A DNA stretch of 64,000 bases from DUQW01 sp050953825 (GTDB taxonomy: Bacteria; Bacillota_I; Bacilli_A; Acholeplasmatales; Acholeplasmataceae): contig JBMNNF010000013.1 in NCBI GenBank assembly GCA_050953825.1, forward strand, positions 124,001-188,000. The letters run 5' to 3'. The notes below the pieces were generated by a model. The model ran no database searches. It had not been told where the DNA came from and saw only the letters and a list, made by a program, of their open reading frames with translations. Position 1 is the stretch's first letter. Each line of letters starts with the position of its first letter. The position numbers and the translations under genes were made by a program. Shown here in pieces: positions 23,365 through 32,391 of this stretch.

Positions 23365-26025
23365 ATGGATGATATTAAAAAATTAGATGACATCGAAGAA
23401 CAAGATGAATTTGAACTAGATGAATATAACGATGAAGAACATAATCATGGAAAAATTAAAGAAATAAATATTACATCTGAAATGAAAACCTCATTTTTAA
23501 GTTATGCAATGAGTGTTATCGTTTCAAGAGCTTTACCTGATGTCAGAGATGGGATGAAACCAGTTCAACGCCGAATTATTTATGCAATGAACGATTTAGG
23601 AATGTATGCTGACAGACCACACAAAAAATCTGCAAGGATTGTCGGAGAAGTTATTGGTAAATATCACCCACACGGAGATGCAAGTGTTTATGACGCTATG
23701 GTTAGAATGGCACAACCATTTAACTATCGCGAACCATTAGTTGATGGTCATGGTAACTTTGGTTCTGTTGATGGCGATCCGGCTGCGGCCATGCGTTACA
23801 CTGAAGCCAGAATGTCGAAAATGGCAATGGAGTTAGTTCGTGATTTAGATAAAAACACAGTTGACTATGTTGATAATTATGACAATAGTGAAAAAGAACC
23901 AAGTGTATTACCAGCTAGATTTCCTAATTTATTAATTAATGGAGCTAGTGGTATTGCTGTTGGAATGGCGACAGAAATTCCACCACATAATTTAGGTGAA
24001 GTTATTGATGGCATCATCGCCTATATTAACAACAAGGATATTACTATTCCAGAATTAATGAAATACATCAAGGGTCCAGATTTTCCGACTGGAGGTCAAA
24101 TTCTAGGGTTAACAGGGTTAAGACAAGGATATGAAACCGGAAACGGTAGAATTGCCTTAAGAGCTACTACTGATATCGTCAGATATAAAAATAAATCAGC
24201 AATTATTGTTACTGAAATTCCATATCAAGTTAATAAAACAAGATTAATTGATAAAATTGCTGAAATTGTCAAGGAGAAAATTGTTGAAGGAATTACTGAT
24301 TTACGAGATGAATCAAACCGTAAAGGAATGAGAGTTGTTATTGAACTAAGAAAAGACATCATTCCTGAAGTAATGTTAAATAATTTGTATAAATACACTC
24401 AACTACAAACATCGTATAGTTTAAATATGATTGCATTGGTCAACGGACAACCTAAAACTTTAAATCTTAAAGATATGATTGTTCATTATGTTGATCATCA
24501 AGTTGATGTAATTCAAAGAAGGACACAATTTGAGTTAGAAAAAGCTGAAGCAAGACAACATGTTTTAGAAGGGTTAATTATCGCTTTAAACGATATTGAT
24601 CGTGCTATTGAAATGATTAAAGAATCTAAGACTGGTGATGAAGCTAAAGAAAAATTAATTGAAACTTATGAATTAACCGACATTCAAGCACGAGCCATTC
24701 TAGATATGCGCTTACAACGTTTGACAGGATTAGAAATTGAAAAGATTCGAACCGAACATTATGATTTAGATATTAAGATTAAAGAATATAGAGAAGTGTT
24801 AGTCAGTGAACAACGCAAGTTTGAAATCATTACTGAAGAATTATTGGAAATCAAACAAAAATTCGCTACTCCAAGATTATCTGAAATCAATTTACATGCT
24901 GATTTAAGTATTGAAAATGAAGACTTAATCCCAGTTCAAGATGTTGTTGTTACAATTACTAACCAGGGATACATCAAACGTATGGCGGTTGATGAGTATA
25001 AGAGTCAAAATCGTGGTGGAGTAGGTGTAACCGGAATGAGAGTTCACGATGATGACTTCGTTGAACATATGGGACTTACGTCAACTCATGATTTCCACCT
25101 GTTCTTTACTAACAAAGGACGAGTTTACAAAATGAAGGGTTATGAAATTCCTGATTTAGGAAGAACCGCTAAAGGTTTACCGATTGTTAACCTTCTAAAT
25201 TTTGATAAAGATGAAACATTGGCATCATTCACAAGTATTAAAGATTTTGATGATGAAAACTCATATTTATTCTTTGTAACTAAAAACGGAATTGTTAAAC
25301 GGACACCAGTAACGGATTATAAAAATATTAGAACCAACGGAATTATTGCGATTGCGTTAAGAGAAGATGATGAATTATTGTCTGTTAGAGTAACCAATGG
25401 AGAAAAACATATTATCCTTGGATCGGTTGGAGGAAAATCAATTAGATTTGCTGAATCTGATGTTAGACCTACTGGTAGAAATACATCAGGTGTTATTGGT
25501 ATGCGACTTGATGAAGGAGAATATTTAGTTGGAGCTGGAGTTATCGAAAATGATGACCAAGATGTATTGGTAATCACCGAAAAAGGCTATGGTAAGCGAA
25601 CAAATGTTACTGAGTATCGTTTACAAAATCGTGGTGGAAAAGGGATATTAACAGTAAATATTACAAATCGCAACGGCAAATTATCAGCATTAAGGGTTGT
25701 GACAAAAGATGATGACTTAATTGTTATTTCTAATCGTGGCGTAGTTATTAGAACACCAATTTGTCAAATTTCAAAAACAAGCCGAGTTACCCAAGGTGTC
25801 AAAGTTATTAGATTACGTCAAGATCAATTAGTTTCTACTACTGCGATTGTTGATCATATTGAAGATGACGAAAGTGAAGTTGTAGGAACTGTCGAATTTA
25901 CTCAAAAACAATTAGAACTTAACAACAACCACGAAGTTGAAATCGAAGTTGTTGAATTGAAACCAATTGTTGATGAGGAAGATGAAGAACCGACAATAAT
26001 AAAAGAAAGCATTTTTGACGAATAA
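23365..26025 (+). CDS. gyrA: DNA gyrase subunit A
   Basis: An 886-residue breakage-reunion subunit. The catalytic Tyr is Y145 in AAMRYTEARM, about 22 residues later than usual because of an acidic N-terminal extension (1-~27, rich in Asp and Glu). The quinolone region reads GKYHPHGDASVYDAMVRMAQ: A106 occupies the place of E. coli Ser83, D110 that of Asp87. The C-terminal beta-propeller has QNRGGVGV / QNRGGKGI gyrase-box sequences, confirming gyrase rather than topoisomerase IV. The tail is acidic. AAGGAGG lies 8 bases before the ATG. Confidence 0.97.
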   Translation: MDDIKKLDDIEEQDEFELDEYNDEEHNHGKIKEINITSEMKTSFLSYAMSVIVSRALPDVRDGMKPVQRRIIYAMNDLGMYADRPHKKSARIVGEVIGKYHPHGDASVYDAMVRMAQPFNYREPLVDGHGNFGSVDGDPAAAMRYTEARMSKMAMELVRDLDKNTVDYVDNYDNSEKEPSVLPARFPNLLINGASGIAVGMATEIPPHNLGEVIDGIIAYINNKDITIPELMKYIKGPDFPTGGQILGLTGLRQGYETGNGRIALRATTDIVRYKNKSAIIVTEIPYQVNKTRLIDKIAEIVKEKIVEGITDLRDESNRKGMRVVIELRKDIIPEVMLNNLYKYTQLQTSYSLNMIALVNGQPKTLNLKDMIVHYVDHQVDVIQRRTQFELEKAEARQHVLEGLIIALNDIDRAIEMIKESKTGDEAKEKLIETYELTDIQARAILDMRLQRLTGLEIEKIRTEHYDLDIKIKEYREVLVSEQRKFEIITEELLEIKQKFATPRLSEINLHADLSIENEDLIPVQDVVVTITNQGYIKRMAVDEYKSQNRGGVGVTGMRVHDDDFVEHMGLTSTHDFHLFFTNKGRVYKMKGYEIPDLGRTAKGLPIVNLLNFDKDETLASFTSIKDFDDENSYLFFVTKNGIVKRTPVTDYKNIRTNGIIAIALREDDELLSVRVTNGEKHIILGSVGGKSIRFAESDVRPTGRNTSGVIGMRLDEGEYLVGAGVIENDDQDVLVITEKGYGKRTNVTEYRLQNRGGKGILTVNITNRNGKLSALRVVTKDDDLIVISNRGVVIRTPICQISKTSRVTQGVKVIRLRQDQLVSTTAIVDHIEDDESEVVGTVEFTQKQLELNNNHEVEIEVVELKPIVDEEDEEPTIIKESIFDE

Positions 26026-26038
26026 TGGGGGCGTAAAA

Positions 26039-27310
26039 ATGTTAGATTTAAAATTAATTTGTGATAATAATGAAGAAGTTATTCAGAGATTAGAAACTAG
26101 AGGTGGAGATTTCTCTTATTTAAAAGAGGTTCCTAAACTTGTTGATAAAAGACGCGACTTAATTATAAAAGGTGATGATCTGAAGTCAAAAAGAAATCAA
26201 ACCTCTAAGTTAATTGGTGAATATAAAAGAGAAGGTAAAGATGTATCTGGAATCTTAGCTTCTATTTCTAATTATGGCGATGAAATTAAAAAAATTGATG
26301 AAGAAATTAATACTGTCGAAACTAAAATTAGAGATATTTTATTAATTACCCCAAACCTTCCCGCTTTAGAAGTTCCAGTTGGTACTGATGAAACAGCAAA
26401 TAAAGAAATTAAAAAATGGGGTACGCCAAGAAAATTTAATTTCCCAATAAAAGATCATGTTGAATTAGGAACTAATTTAGGAATTTTAGACTTTCAAAGA
26501 GCAGCTAAAGTTACCGGACCTCGTTTTGTTTATGAAGTTGGGTTAGGTGCAAGGTTAGAAAGAGCGTTAATTCAATTTATGATGGATGTTCATTCAATTG
26601 AAGGCCATTATACTGAATGTATGCCACCATATATTATTAATTCAGATAGTATGTATGGAACTGGTCAATTTCCAAAATTTAAAGAAGAATCATTTAAACT
26701 TGAAAAGTTTGATTGGTATTTAAATCCTACTGCTGAAGTTCCGATGATTAATATGTATCGTGATGAGATTATTGATGGTGATGTTTTACCACTTAGATAT
26801 TGTGCTTACACTACCGCATTTAGATCTGAAGCTGGTTCAGCTGGAAAAGATACTAGAGGGATGTTAAGACAACATCAATTTAATAAAGTTGAATTAATTA
26901 AATTTGCAACTCCTGAAGAATCATACAAAGAATTAGATTTAATGTTAGCAAGTTCAGAATCAATTTTACAAAAACTTGAATTACCTTATCGGGTGGTTAC
27001 CTTATCTACTGGTGATATGGGATTCTCAATGTCAAAAACATATGATATTGAGGTTTGGTTACCGGGTCAAGATAAATATCGTGAAATTGCATCAATTAGT
27101 AATGCAGAAGATTATCAAGCTAGAAGAGCCAATATTAGATTTAAACGTTCTAAAGACGCAAAAACAGAATATGTTCACACATTAAACGGTTCTGGAGTTG
27201 CTGTTGGAAGAACACTTATTGCAATATTAGAAAACTATCAAAATGAAGACGGAACAATTACTGTTCCTAAAGCTTTAGTTCCATATTTAAAAACAAATGT
27301 TATTAAATAA
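26039..27310 (+). CDS. serS: Seryl-tRNA synthetase
   Basis: A 423-residue class II synthetase. The N-terminal ~110 residues form the coiled-coil tRNA arm; the core has FRSEAGSAGKDTRGMLRQHQF (motif 2; first part FRSEAGSAGKDTRG), ISNAEDYQARRANIRF and the motif 3 segment LNGSGVAVGRTLIAILENYQ. The ATG at 26039 is used because GGGGG lies 8 bases before it; the open frame extends 8 codons upstream into the end of gyrA. It lies 13 bases after gyrA, so it probably shares that transcript. Confidence 0.97.
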   Translation: MLDLKLICDNNEEVIQRLETRGGDFSYLKEVPKLVDKRRDLIIKGDDLKSKRNQTSKLIGEYKREGKDVSGILASISNYGDEIKKIDEEINTVETKIRDILLITPNLPALEVPVGTDETANKEIKKWGTPRKFNFPIKDHVELGTNLGILDFQRAAKVTGPRFVYEVGLGARLERALIQFMMDVHSIEGHYTECMPPYIINSDSMYGTGQFPKFKEESFKLEKFDWYLNPTAEVPMINMYRDEIIDGDVLPLRYCAYTTAFRSEAGSAGKDTRGMLRQHQFNKVELIKFATPEESYKELDLMLASSESILQKLELPYRVVTLSTGDMGFSMSKTYDIEVWLPGQDKYREIASISNAEDYQARRANIRFKRSKDAKTEYVHTLNGSGVAVGRTLIAILENYQNEDGTITVPKALVPYLKTNVIK

Positions 27311-27331
27311 TGGAAGAAAGGGGGTTATAAT

Positions 27332-27988
27332 ATGATGAAAATATATTATGTTGAAGATGAAAAAGATATGGCGGATATGATAAAACGCTATTTAGTAAGA
27401 GAAGGTTATGAAGTAACAGTGTTTCATGATGGTGAATCAGCATTAGAACACGTTGGTGATCCAGTTGATTTATGGATTCTTGATATTATGTTACCAGGAG
27501 AGTTAAGTGGATTTGATTTAATTACTAAAATTAAAGAAGTTCAACCTCAAACTTCAGTAATTTTTACTTCTGCTAGAGACCAGGCTATGGATAAAGTGGA
27601 AGGACTTGAATTAGGTAGTGATGATTATATCGCTAAACCATTCGCTCCAAGAGAACTAATCTTAAGAGTTAAAGCTGTGTTAAGAAGAAACGCTTATCAA
27701 CAAACCTCAGTAATTAATTATGAGACATATGAAATTAATACTGAAAAAAGAGAAATTAAAGAAAATGACCAAATTATTAGACTAACTAATAAAGAATATG
27801 AACTTCTTGCCTTCTTCTTAAACAATAAAGGCGAATCATTTGATAGAGACGCTATCCTAAAACATGTCTGGGGACCAGAATATACAGGAAATAGCCGAGT
27901 AGTTGATGATTTATTAAGAAGATTACGTCAAAAAATGCCAAATTTAAGAATTGAAACGATTTACGGCCACGGATATCGCTTGTTATGA
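27332..27988 (+). CDS. OmpR-family response regulator
   Basis: A 218-residue regulator: receiver domain (1-~118) with the acidic pocket VEDEKD and phospho-acceptor D51 in LDIMLPGE, the switch residues T/S in VIFTSAR and K in AKPFAPREL, and a winged-helix DNA-binding domain (~125-218) with TNKEYELLAFFLNN and RVVDDLLRRLRQKM, ending ETIYGHGYRLL. It precedes its kinase with a 4-base ATGA overlap. AAGGGGG lies 7 bases before the first ATG. The regulon and signal are unknown. Confidence 0.93.
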   Translation: MMKIYYVEDEKDMADMIKRYLVREGYEVTVFHDGESALEHVGDPVDLWILDIMLPGELSGFDLITKIKEVQPQTSVIFTSARDQAMDKVEGLELGSDDYIAKPFAPRELILRVKAVLRRNAYQQTSVINYETYEINTEKREIKENDQIIRLTNKEYELLAFFLNNKGESFDRDAILKHVWGPEYTGNSRVVDDLLRRLRQKMPNLRIETIYGHGYRLL

Positions 27989-29310
27989 AACGTTGGAAGC
28001 TACTTACTCAAATATCAGTATTGTTTACAATTGTAACGGTGGTAATGTCACTGGTTTTTGTAATGATTTTTGAGTTTGCGCTTCAAAGAATATATTCCCA
28101 AGAAAATATATATCAACTTCAAACTTTTGCCAATGAAGCTGCCAACAATTTAAAAATTAGAGGTGGAATTGGAACTAGTATACACAACGGCACTGTAGTT
28201 TACAATTGGAAAAAAGATTTAGAAACTGGAGAATATTATATAGATTTAAATCCTAGTTGGATCGACAATACAGAAGATTTTTTTGAAAGTCGTGAATTCA
28301 AAAGATTAATTGAGTATTTAGCAACAACTGAAGATGCTCAAACATATCCTTTACAAAGAAAGTTTGGTAAAAAAATCTATAATGTGATTGGAATTGAACA
28401 TGAAAGAGGAAAAGAAAATGGATTTTATTTATTCGCATTTACTGATGATAGATACATTAAAACGATTAATGATGATTTCGCTAAAACATTAAGATTTACT
28501 ACACTAACTCTAATTGTTCTAGGAAACATTTCACTTCTTTTATGGTCTCGATTATTAGTTGGTAGAATTAGTAATTTACAAAATGATGTCTCATTATTAG
28601 TTAAAAGTAATTACGAACGACCAATTGATATATCAGGTCGAGATGAAATCTCGAATTTGGCTAAATCAATTGAAGAGATGAGAATAGAAATTTTAGAACA
28701 CGAACAAACCAAAAAAGAAATCATGCAGAACATTTCTCATGATTTCAAAACACCAATATCAGTTATAAAAACCTATAGTGAAGCGATTAAAGATGGAATT
28801 GCTGAACCAGAGGAAATCAATGTAATCATTAGACAAGCGGATCTTCTAAATCATAAAGTTGTCCAACTACTACAACTTAATAAACTGACTTATTTAACAA
28901 ATGATCAAGTTCCTGAAGAAATCTTTGTCAGAGATATTATTAATAATATTGTTAACAAAAACAAATATAAATTTGATAAAGAATTTGTTCTAGATTTAGA
29001 TCAATCTACTTATCTTGCTACTCCAGATAGTTTAGAAATTGCAATTGGCAATATTGTAGACAACGCTATGCGTTATGCTAAAACAAAAATAGTTATAGTT
29101 TTAAAAAATGAAAAACTCACCATCTACAACGATGGTGATCAAATAAATGAAGATTTTATTGAAAAGATCTTTAAACCCTATGAAAAAGACCATAAAGGTG
29201 AGTTTGGATTAGGGATGAGTATTACTCAACAAACTTTGGCATTTTTTAATCTAACAATATCAGTTAAAAATGTTAAAAAAGGTGTAATGTTTGTTATAGA
29301 GCCGATTTAA
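27985..29310 (+). CDS. Membrane sensor histidine kinase
   Basis: A 441-residue kinase with two membrane helices (~10-35 and ~165-185) around a ~130-residue extracytoplasmic sensor, a HAMP-like linker, the phospho-acceptor H252 in NISHDFKTPISV, the N box GNIVDNAMRYA and the G box GEFGLGMSI. The segment between N and G boxes is short. It is cotranscribed with the response regulator. Its 3' end overlaps that of the convergent HIT gene by 17 bases with no terminator. Confidence 0.93.
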   Translation: MKRWKLLTQISVLFTIVTVVMSLVFVMIFEFALQRIYSQENIYQLQTFANEAANNLKIRGGIGTSIHNGTVVYNWKKDLETGEYYIDLNPSWIDNTEDFFESREFKRLIEYLATTEDAQTYPLQRKFGKKIYNVIGIEHERGKENGFYLFAFTDDRYIKTINDDFAKTLRFTTLTLIVLGNISLLLWSRLLVGRISNLQNDVSLLVKSNYERPIDISGRDEISNLAKSIEEMRIEILEHEQTKKEIMQNISHDFKTPISVIKTYSEAIKDGIAEPEEINVIIRQADLLNHKVVQLLQLNKLTYLTNDQVPEEIFVRDIINNIVNKNKYKFDKEFVLDLDQSTYLATPDSLEIAIGNIVDNAMRYAKTKIVIVLKNEKLTIYNDGDQINEDFIEKIFKPYEKDHKGEFGLGMSITQQTLAFFNLTISVKNVKKGVMFVIEPI

Positions 29311-29707
29311 TTAAATCAGCTCTTTTTGATAACAATTCAGTAGCTAAGGCATCATAGTTGTTAGTAAATTGAATAGTTATGTCGTCTTCGTTATAACGCG
29401 GAATTAAATGAATATGGTAGTGGAAAACAGTTTGTCCAGCAATAGGTTCATTGTTGTTTAATATATTTAAGCCTTTTGGTTTTAACGAAGTCTTAATTGC
29501 TTTAGCTAATTTAACCACAACTTTAAAAATATGATTTGAAATTTCAGGATCCAATTCAAAAATATTTTTATATTCTTTTTTGGTAACAACTAAAGTGTGA
29601 CCCGGGGTTGCTTGTGAAATATCTAAAAATGCAATCACCAAATCATCTTCATAAACAATATGTGCTGGAATTTCTCTTTCAATGATTTTAGTAAATATAG
29701 TTTTCAT
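29294..29707 (-). CDS. HIT family nucleotide hydrolase
   Basis: A 137-residue histidine-triad protein. The triad H96-Y-H98-I-H100-L binds the nucleotide alpha-phosphate, and GHTLVVTKKEYKNIFEL (from ~36) is the preceding family region. Members hydrolyse nucleoside phosphoramidates or adenylated lysine; the physiological substrate is not clear. It is monocistronic on the minus strand, with an extended -10 promoter ~20 bases upstream and GAGGTGAT as ribosome site. Confidence 0.93.
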   Translation of the reverse strand: MKTIFTKIIEREIPAHIVYEDDLVIAFLDISQATPGHTLVVTKKEYKNIFELDPEISNHIFKVVVKLAKAIKTSLKPKGLNILNNNEPIAGQTVFHYHIHLIPRYNEDDITIQFTNNYDALATELLSKRADLIKSAL

Positions 29708-29725
29708 ACTATCACCTCTAAAACA

Positions 29726-29734
29726 ATTATATCA
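29726..29734 (-). promoter_or_regulatory. Extended -10 promoter of the HIT gene
   Basis: The reverse strand reads TGATATAAT about 20 bases before the start codon. Confidence 0.65.
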
Positions 29735-29774
29735 TAGGATAAAATCATAACAATTAAACAAAAAGGATATTCAA

Positions 29775-30311
29775 ATGAAAAAAATATATGTTGTCGAAGG
29801 CATTCGAGATGAAGAAATATTAAAAAGAATCGATCCCAATATTATAACCATAAGAACAAATGGTTTTTCATTTGATGAAGAATTAGTTAATAAATTAACA
29901 GAATTAGAAAAAGACTATCAAATTATTTTGATTTTAGATCCTGATTTTCCTGGAAAGAAGATAAGAGATAAAATATCAGAAAAATTATTAAATCCTTATC
30001 ATATTTATTTACCTAAAGATAAAGCAATCTCAAAAGATAAACAAAAAGTAGGTTTAGAACACGTCGATTTAGATATATTAAAGGAATTATTGGATAAAGA
30101 AATATGTTTTGATAAATATCCAAAAGGAACATTAAAATCAAGTGATTTTATTAAATTAAATTTAACAGGACATAAAAACGCTCAAAAAAACAGATTAAAA
30201 ATATCAGAGTATTTTCATCTTCCTAAATGTAACGCCAAAAGATTACTTGTTTATTTAAATCAATTAGGGATAAATTATGAAAAAATAAAAGGGGTATTAA
30301 ATGAATCCTAA
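29775..30311 (+). CDS. rnmV: Ribonuclease M5 (5S rRNA maturation)
   Basis: A 178-residue TOPRIM nuclease that trims precursor 5S rRNA. The TOPRIM Glu is in VVEGIRDEE (E8), followed by IITIRTNGFSFDEE and LILDPDFPGKKIRDKI (D55, D57), and later GLEHVDLDIL. It is typical in length. AAAGGAT lies 8 bases before the ATG. It overlaps rsmA by 11 bases; rnmV-rsmA adjacency is conserved in Firmicutes. Confidence 0.93.
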   Translation: MKKIYVVEGIRDEEILKRIDPNIITIRTNGFSFDEELVNKLTELEKDYQIILILDPDFPGKKIRDKISEKLLNPYHIYLPKDKAISKDKQKVGLEHVDLDILKELLDKEICFDKYPKGTLKSSDFIKLNLTGHKNAQKNRLKISEYFHLPKCNAKRLLVYLNQLGINYEKIKGVLNES

Positions 30312-31071
30312 AAAGAAATTCGGACAAAATTTTATTACTGACAAAAACTTAATAAACAAAATTGTGGTATCAGCCAAAATAGATGATAAATATGTTGTAG
30401 AAGTTGGTCCTGGAAGAGGAGCTCTAACAACCGAATTAGCAAATAGGGCTAAAAAGGTAATAGCATATGAAATCGACAAAGATTTATCAACATATTTAAA
30501 TAAAATACAAACTGAACATAATAATTTAGTGATTATATATGACGACTTTTTAAAAGTTGATTTTAAAAGCGATAAAGAGTGGGAATTAATTGGTAACTTG
30601 CCATATTATATAACGACTCCAATTTTGTTTAAATTTCTAGAAAATAATGTATACAACAGTGCGACAATTATGGTACAAAAAGAGGTTGGCGAAAGAATTG
30701 TTTCTCAACCTAATTCCAAACAATATAATGCATTATCAGTCATTGTTCAATACTTAACTAATGTTGAAAAGGTAGTTAACGTTTCAAGAAAATTATTTTA
30801 TCCGATACCTAAAGTTGACAGTGTCGTTATTCGTTTAGAAAAGAAAGAAAATAGAGAATTAAGTCAAGAAAAAGAAACTCATTTTTTCAATTTTGTTAAG
30901 GCATGTTTCGTTCAAAAAAGAAAAACACTAACTAACAATTTGGTTGAAGCATATCAAAAAGATAAAGGAGAGATAAACGCTTTACTAAAGGGAAACCAAT
31001 TTAATGAAAATGTTAGAGCGGAACAACTAAATCTTCGTGATTTTATAAAGTTATTTGGATTGATGTTATGA
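30301..31071 (+). CDS. rsmA: 16S rRNA dimethyladenosine transferase
   Basis: A 256-residue methyltransferase (KsgA) that dimethylates two adjacent adenines near the 3' end of 16S rRNA. KKKFGQNFITD starts it; the SAM site is VEVGPGRGALTTELA (~34-48), and the catalytic motif is IGNLPYYITTPI. RKLFYPIPKVDSVVIRLE is the family C-terminal mark. The gene ends in TGA, which overlaps the ispE ATG (ATGA); reading TGA as Trp would make no sense here. Confidence 0.96.
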   Translation: MNPKKKFGQNFITDKNLINKIVVSAKIDDKYVVEVGPGRGALTTELANRAKKVIAYEIDKDLSTYLNKIQTEHNNLVIIYDDFLKVDFKSDKEWELIGNLPYYITTPILFKFLENNVYNSATIMVQKEVGERIVSQPNSKQYNALSVIVQYLTNVEKVVNVSRKLFYPIPKVDSVVIRLEKKENRELSQEKETHFFNFVKACFVQKRKTLTNNLVEAYQKDKGEINALLKGNQFNENVRAEQLNLRDFIKLFGLML

Positions 31072-31889
31072 AATTAATAAGAAAATTAGCATATGCAAAA
31101 TTAAATTTAGATCTCCATGTTTTGAACAAACGAAAAGATGGATATCACGAACTAAAATCAATAGTGATCCCACTAGATTTTTATGATGAACTTTATTTGG
31201 AAAAGTATCATGAAAATGAAGTTATTTCAAATATTAAAATTGAAAATAATTTAATTTTGAAAGTTATTGAAGAATTTCAAAAAAGAGGTTATATCAACGA
31301 AGGAGTAAAAGTTACTCTTTATAAAAAAGTACCACTAGCATCGGGTTTAGGTGGTGGTAGTGCTGATGCAGCCGCAACAATTAACGGAATAGTAGAATTA
31401 TTTAATTTAAATCTTCCTAAAAATGAACTGGAAGATATTGCTAACCAATTAGGAAGTGATATTCTGTTTTGTTTATACAATAAACCTAGTTTAATGATGG
31501 GAAGAGGAGATAAAATAGAGTTTATTGATTATCCATGGTTTGATAAGATAACATTAATTTTTTTACCAACTAAAAATAATACTACTGAAATTTTTCAAAA
31601 TTTAGAATTAAAAGAAACCAATAATAATTTTGATATTCAATTATCGAATTATCTGGATAACAATCAAGAAAATTACATTAATAATATAAACAATGATCTA
31701 TTAGATTCAGCATTAAAAACTAATGACATATTTAAAAAATACTATGAAAAAATTATAAAAATCGCTCCTAACGTAAAAATGACCGGTTCTGGTCCGACAT
31801 TATATCTTATAAATTCTTGCGAAAACATAAAAAAAAGGTTAAAAAACACCCAAAATATTCAAGTTTTTGACGTTAAAATTAAAAAATAG
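31068..31889 (+). CDS. ispE: 4-diphosphocytidyl-2-C-methylerythritol kinase
   Basis: A 273-residue GHMP kinase of the methylerythritol phosphate pathway to isoprenoid precursors. AYAKLNLDLHVLNKRKDGYH is the N-terminal motif (Lys11, Asp near 16), VPLASGLGGGSADAAATI the ATP loop, and VKMTGSGPTLYLI the C-terminal motif. Presence implies a non-mevalonate route. It is coupled to rsmA. The C-terminus is a little divergent and Lys-rich. Confidence 0.94.
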   Translation: MKLIRKLAYAKLNLDLHVLNKRKDGYHELKSIVIPLDFYDELYLEKYHENEVISNIKIENNLILKVIEEFQKRGYINEGVKVTLYKKVPLASGLGGGSADAAATINGIVELFNLNLPKNELEDIANQLGSDILFCLYNKPSLMMGRGDKIEFIDYPWFDKITLIFLPTKNNTTEIFQNLELKETNNNFDIQLSNYLDNNQENYINNINNDLLDSALKTNDIFKKYYEKIIKIAPNVKMTGSGPTLYLINSCENIKKRLKNTQNIQVFDVKIKK

Positions 31890-31911
31890 TATATACAAAC
31901 ATAAAAAATAG

Positions 31912-31920
31912 TGATATAAT
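31912..31920 (+). promoter_or_regulatory. Extended -10 promoter of spoVG
   Basis: TGATATAAT lies about 33 bases before spoVG and ahead of a perfect AGGAGG ribosome site. Confidence 0.65.
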
Positions 31921-31953
31921 GTGTTTAACAAGCAATGCACTAGGAGGATGGTT

Positions 31954-32241
31954 ATGAAGATTACAGACGTAAGAGTAAGAGTCATTGGTTCAGAAAGCAG
32001 GCTTAAAGGAGTGGCAACCATAACATTCGACAATAGTTTTGTTGTTCATGACATCAAGATTATTGAGGGTGAATCTGGAGTATTTATTGCGATGCCAAGC
32101 AAAAAAATGCCAAATGGATCTTATCGTGATATTGCTCACCCAATTAACTCTGAAACAAGAAAAGAGTTAGAAGATGCAATTATTGCTGAATACGAAAATG
32201 TTCTTGCAAACCCTGTTGAAGCTGAAGAAGACAACGAGTAA
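31954..32241 (+). CDS. spoVG: SpoVG family nucleic-acid-binding regulator
   Basis: A 95-residue protein starting MKITDVRVRVIGSESRLKG, with the conserved VAMPSK-like segment FIAMPSKKMPNGSYRDIAHP and an acidic tail. SpoVG binds DNA and RNA and acts as a broad regulator in Firmicutes and Mollicutes, independent of sporulation. The ATG at 31954 is set by AGGAGG six bases upstream; earlier in-frame starts would include the ribosome site. It follows ispE as in Bacillus and ends in a terminator. Confidence 0.95.
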   Translation: MKITDVRVRVIGSESRLKGVATITFDNSFVVHDIKIIEGESGVFIAMPSKKMPNGSYRDIAHPINSETRKELEDAIIAEYENVLANPVEAEEDNE

Positions 32242-32292
32242 TTTTTTTAAGATGCTTATATATTAATAAGATTTGTTTTTATGATTTTTTAG

Positions 32293-32316
32293 GACTGCAC
32301 CAATGCAGTCTTTTTC
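32293..32316 (+). terminator. Intrinsic terminator of spoVG
   Basis: GACTGCA pairs with TGCAGTC around a 4-base loop, followed by a T run. It lies ~50 bases after the stop. Confidence 0.88.
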
Positions 32317-32360
32317 TTTCTTTAGGCAAAATAATACAAATACTATAAAAATATTAATAA

Positions 32361-32369
32361 TGGTATAAT
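32361..32369 (+). promoter_or_regulatory. Extended -10 promoter of the RDD-amylase operon
   Basis: TGGTATAAT lies 22 bases before the RDD gene. Confidence 0.65.
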
Positions 32370-32391
32370 GTAATAGCAGGAGTTGTTATTT

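Noticed and set aside
31921..31953. Upstream in-frame starts for spoVG
   Set aside because: They would include the AGGAGG ribosome site in the coding region and extend beyond the conserved SpoVG N-terminus.
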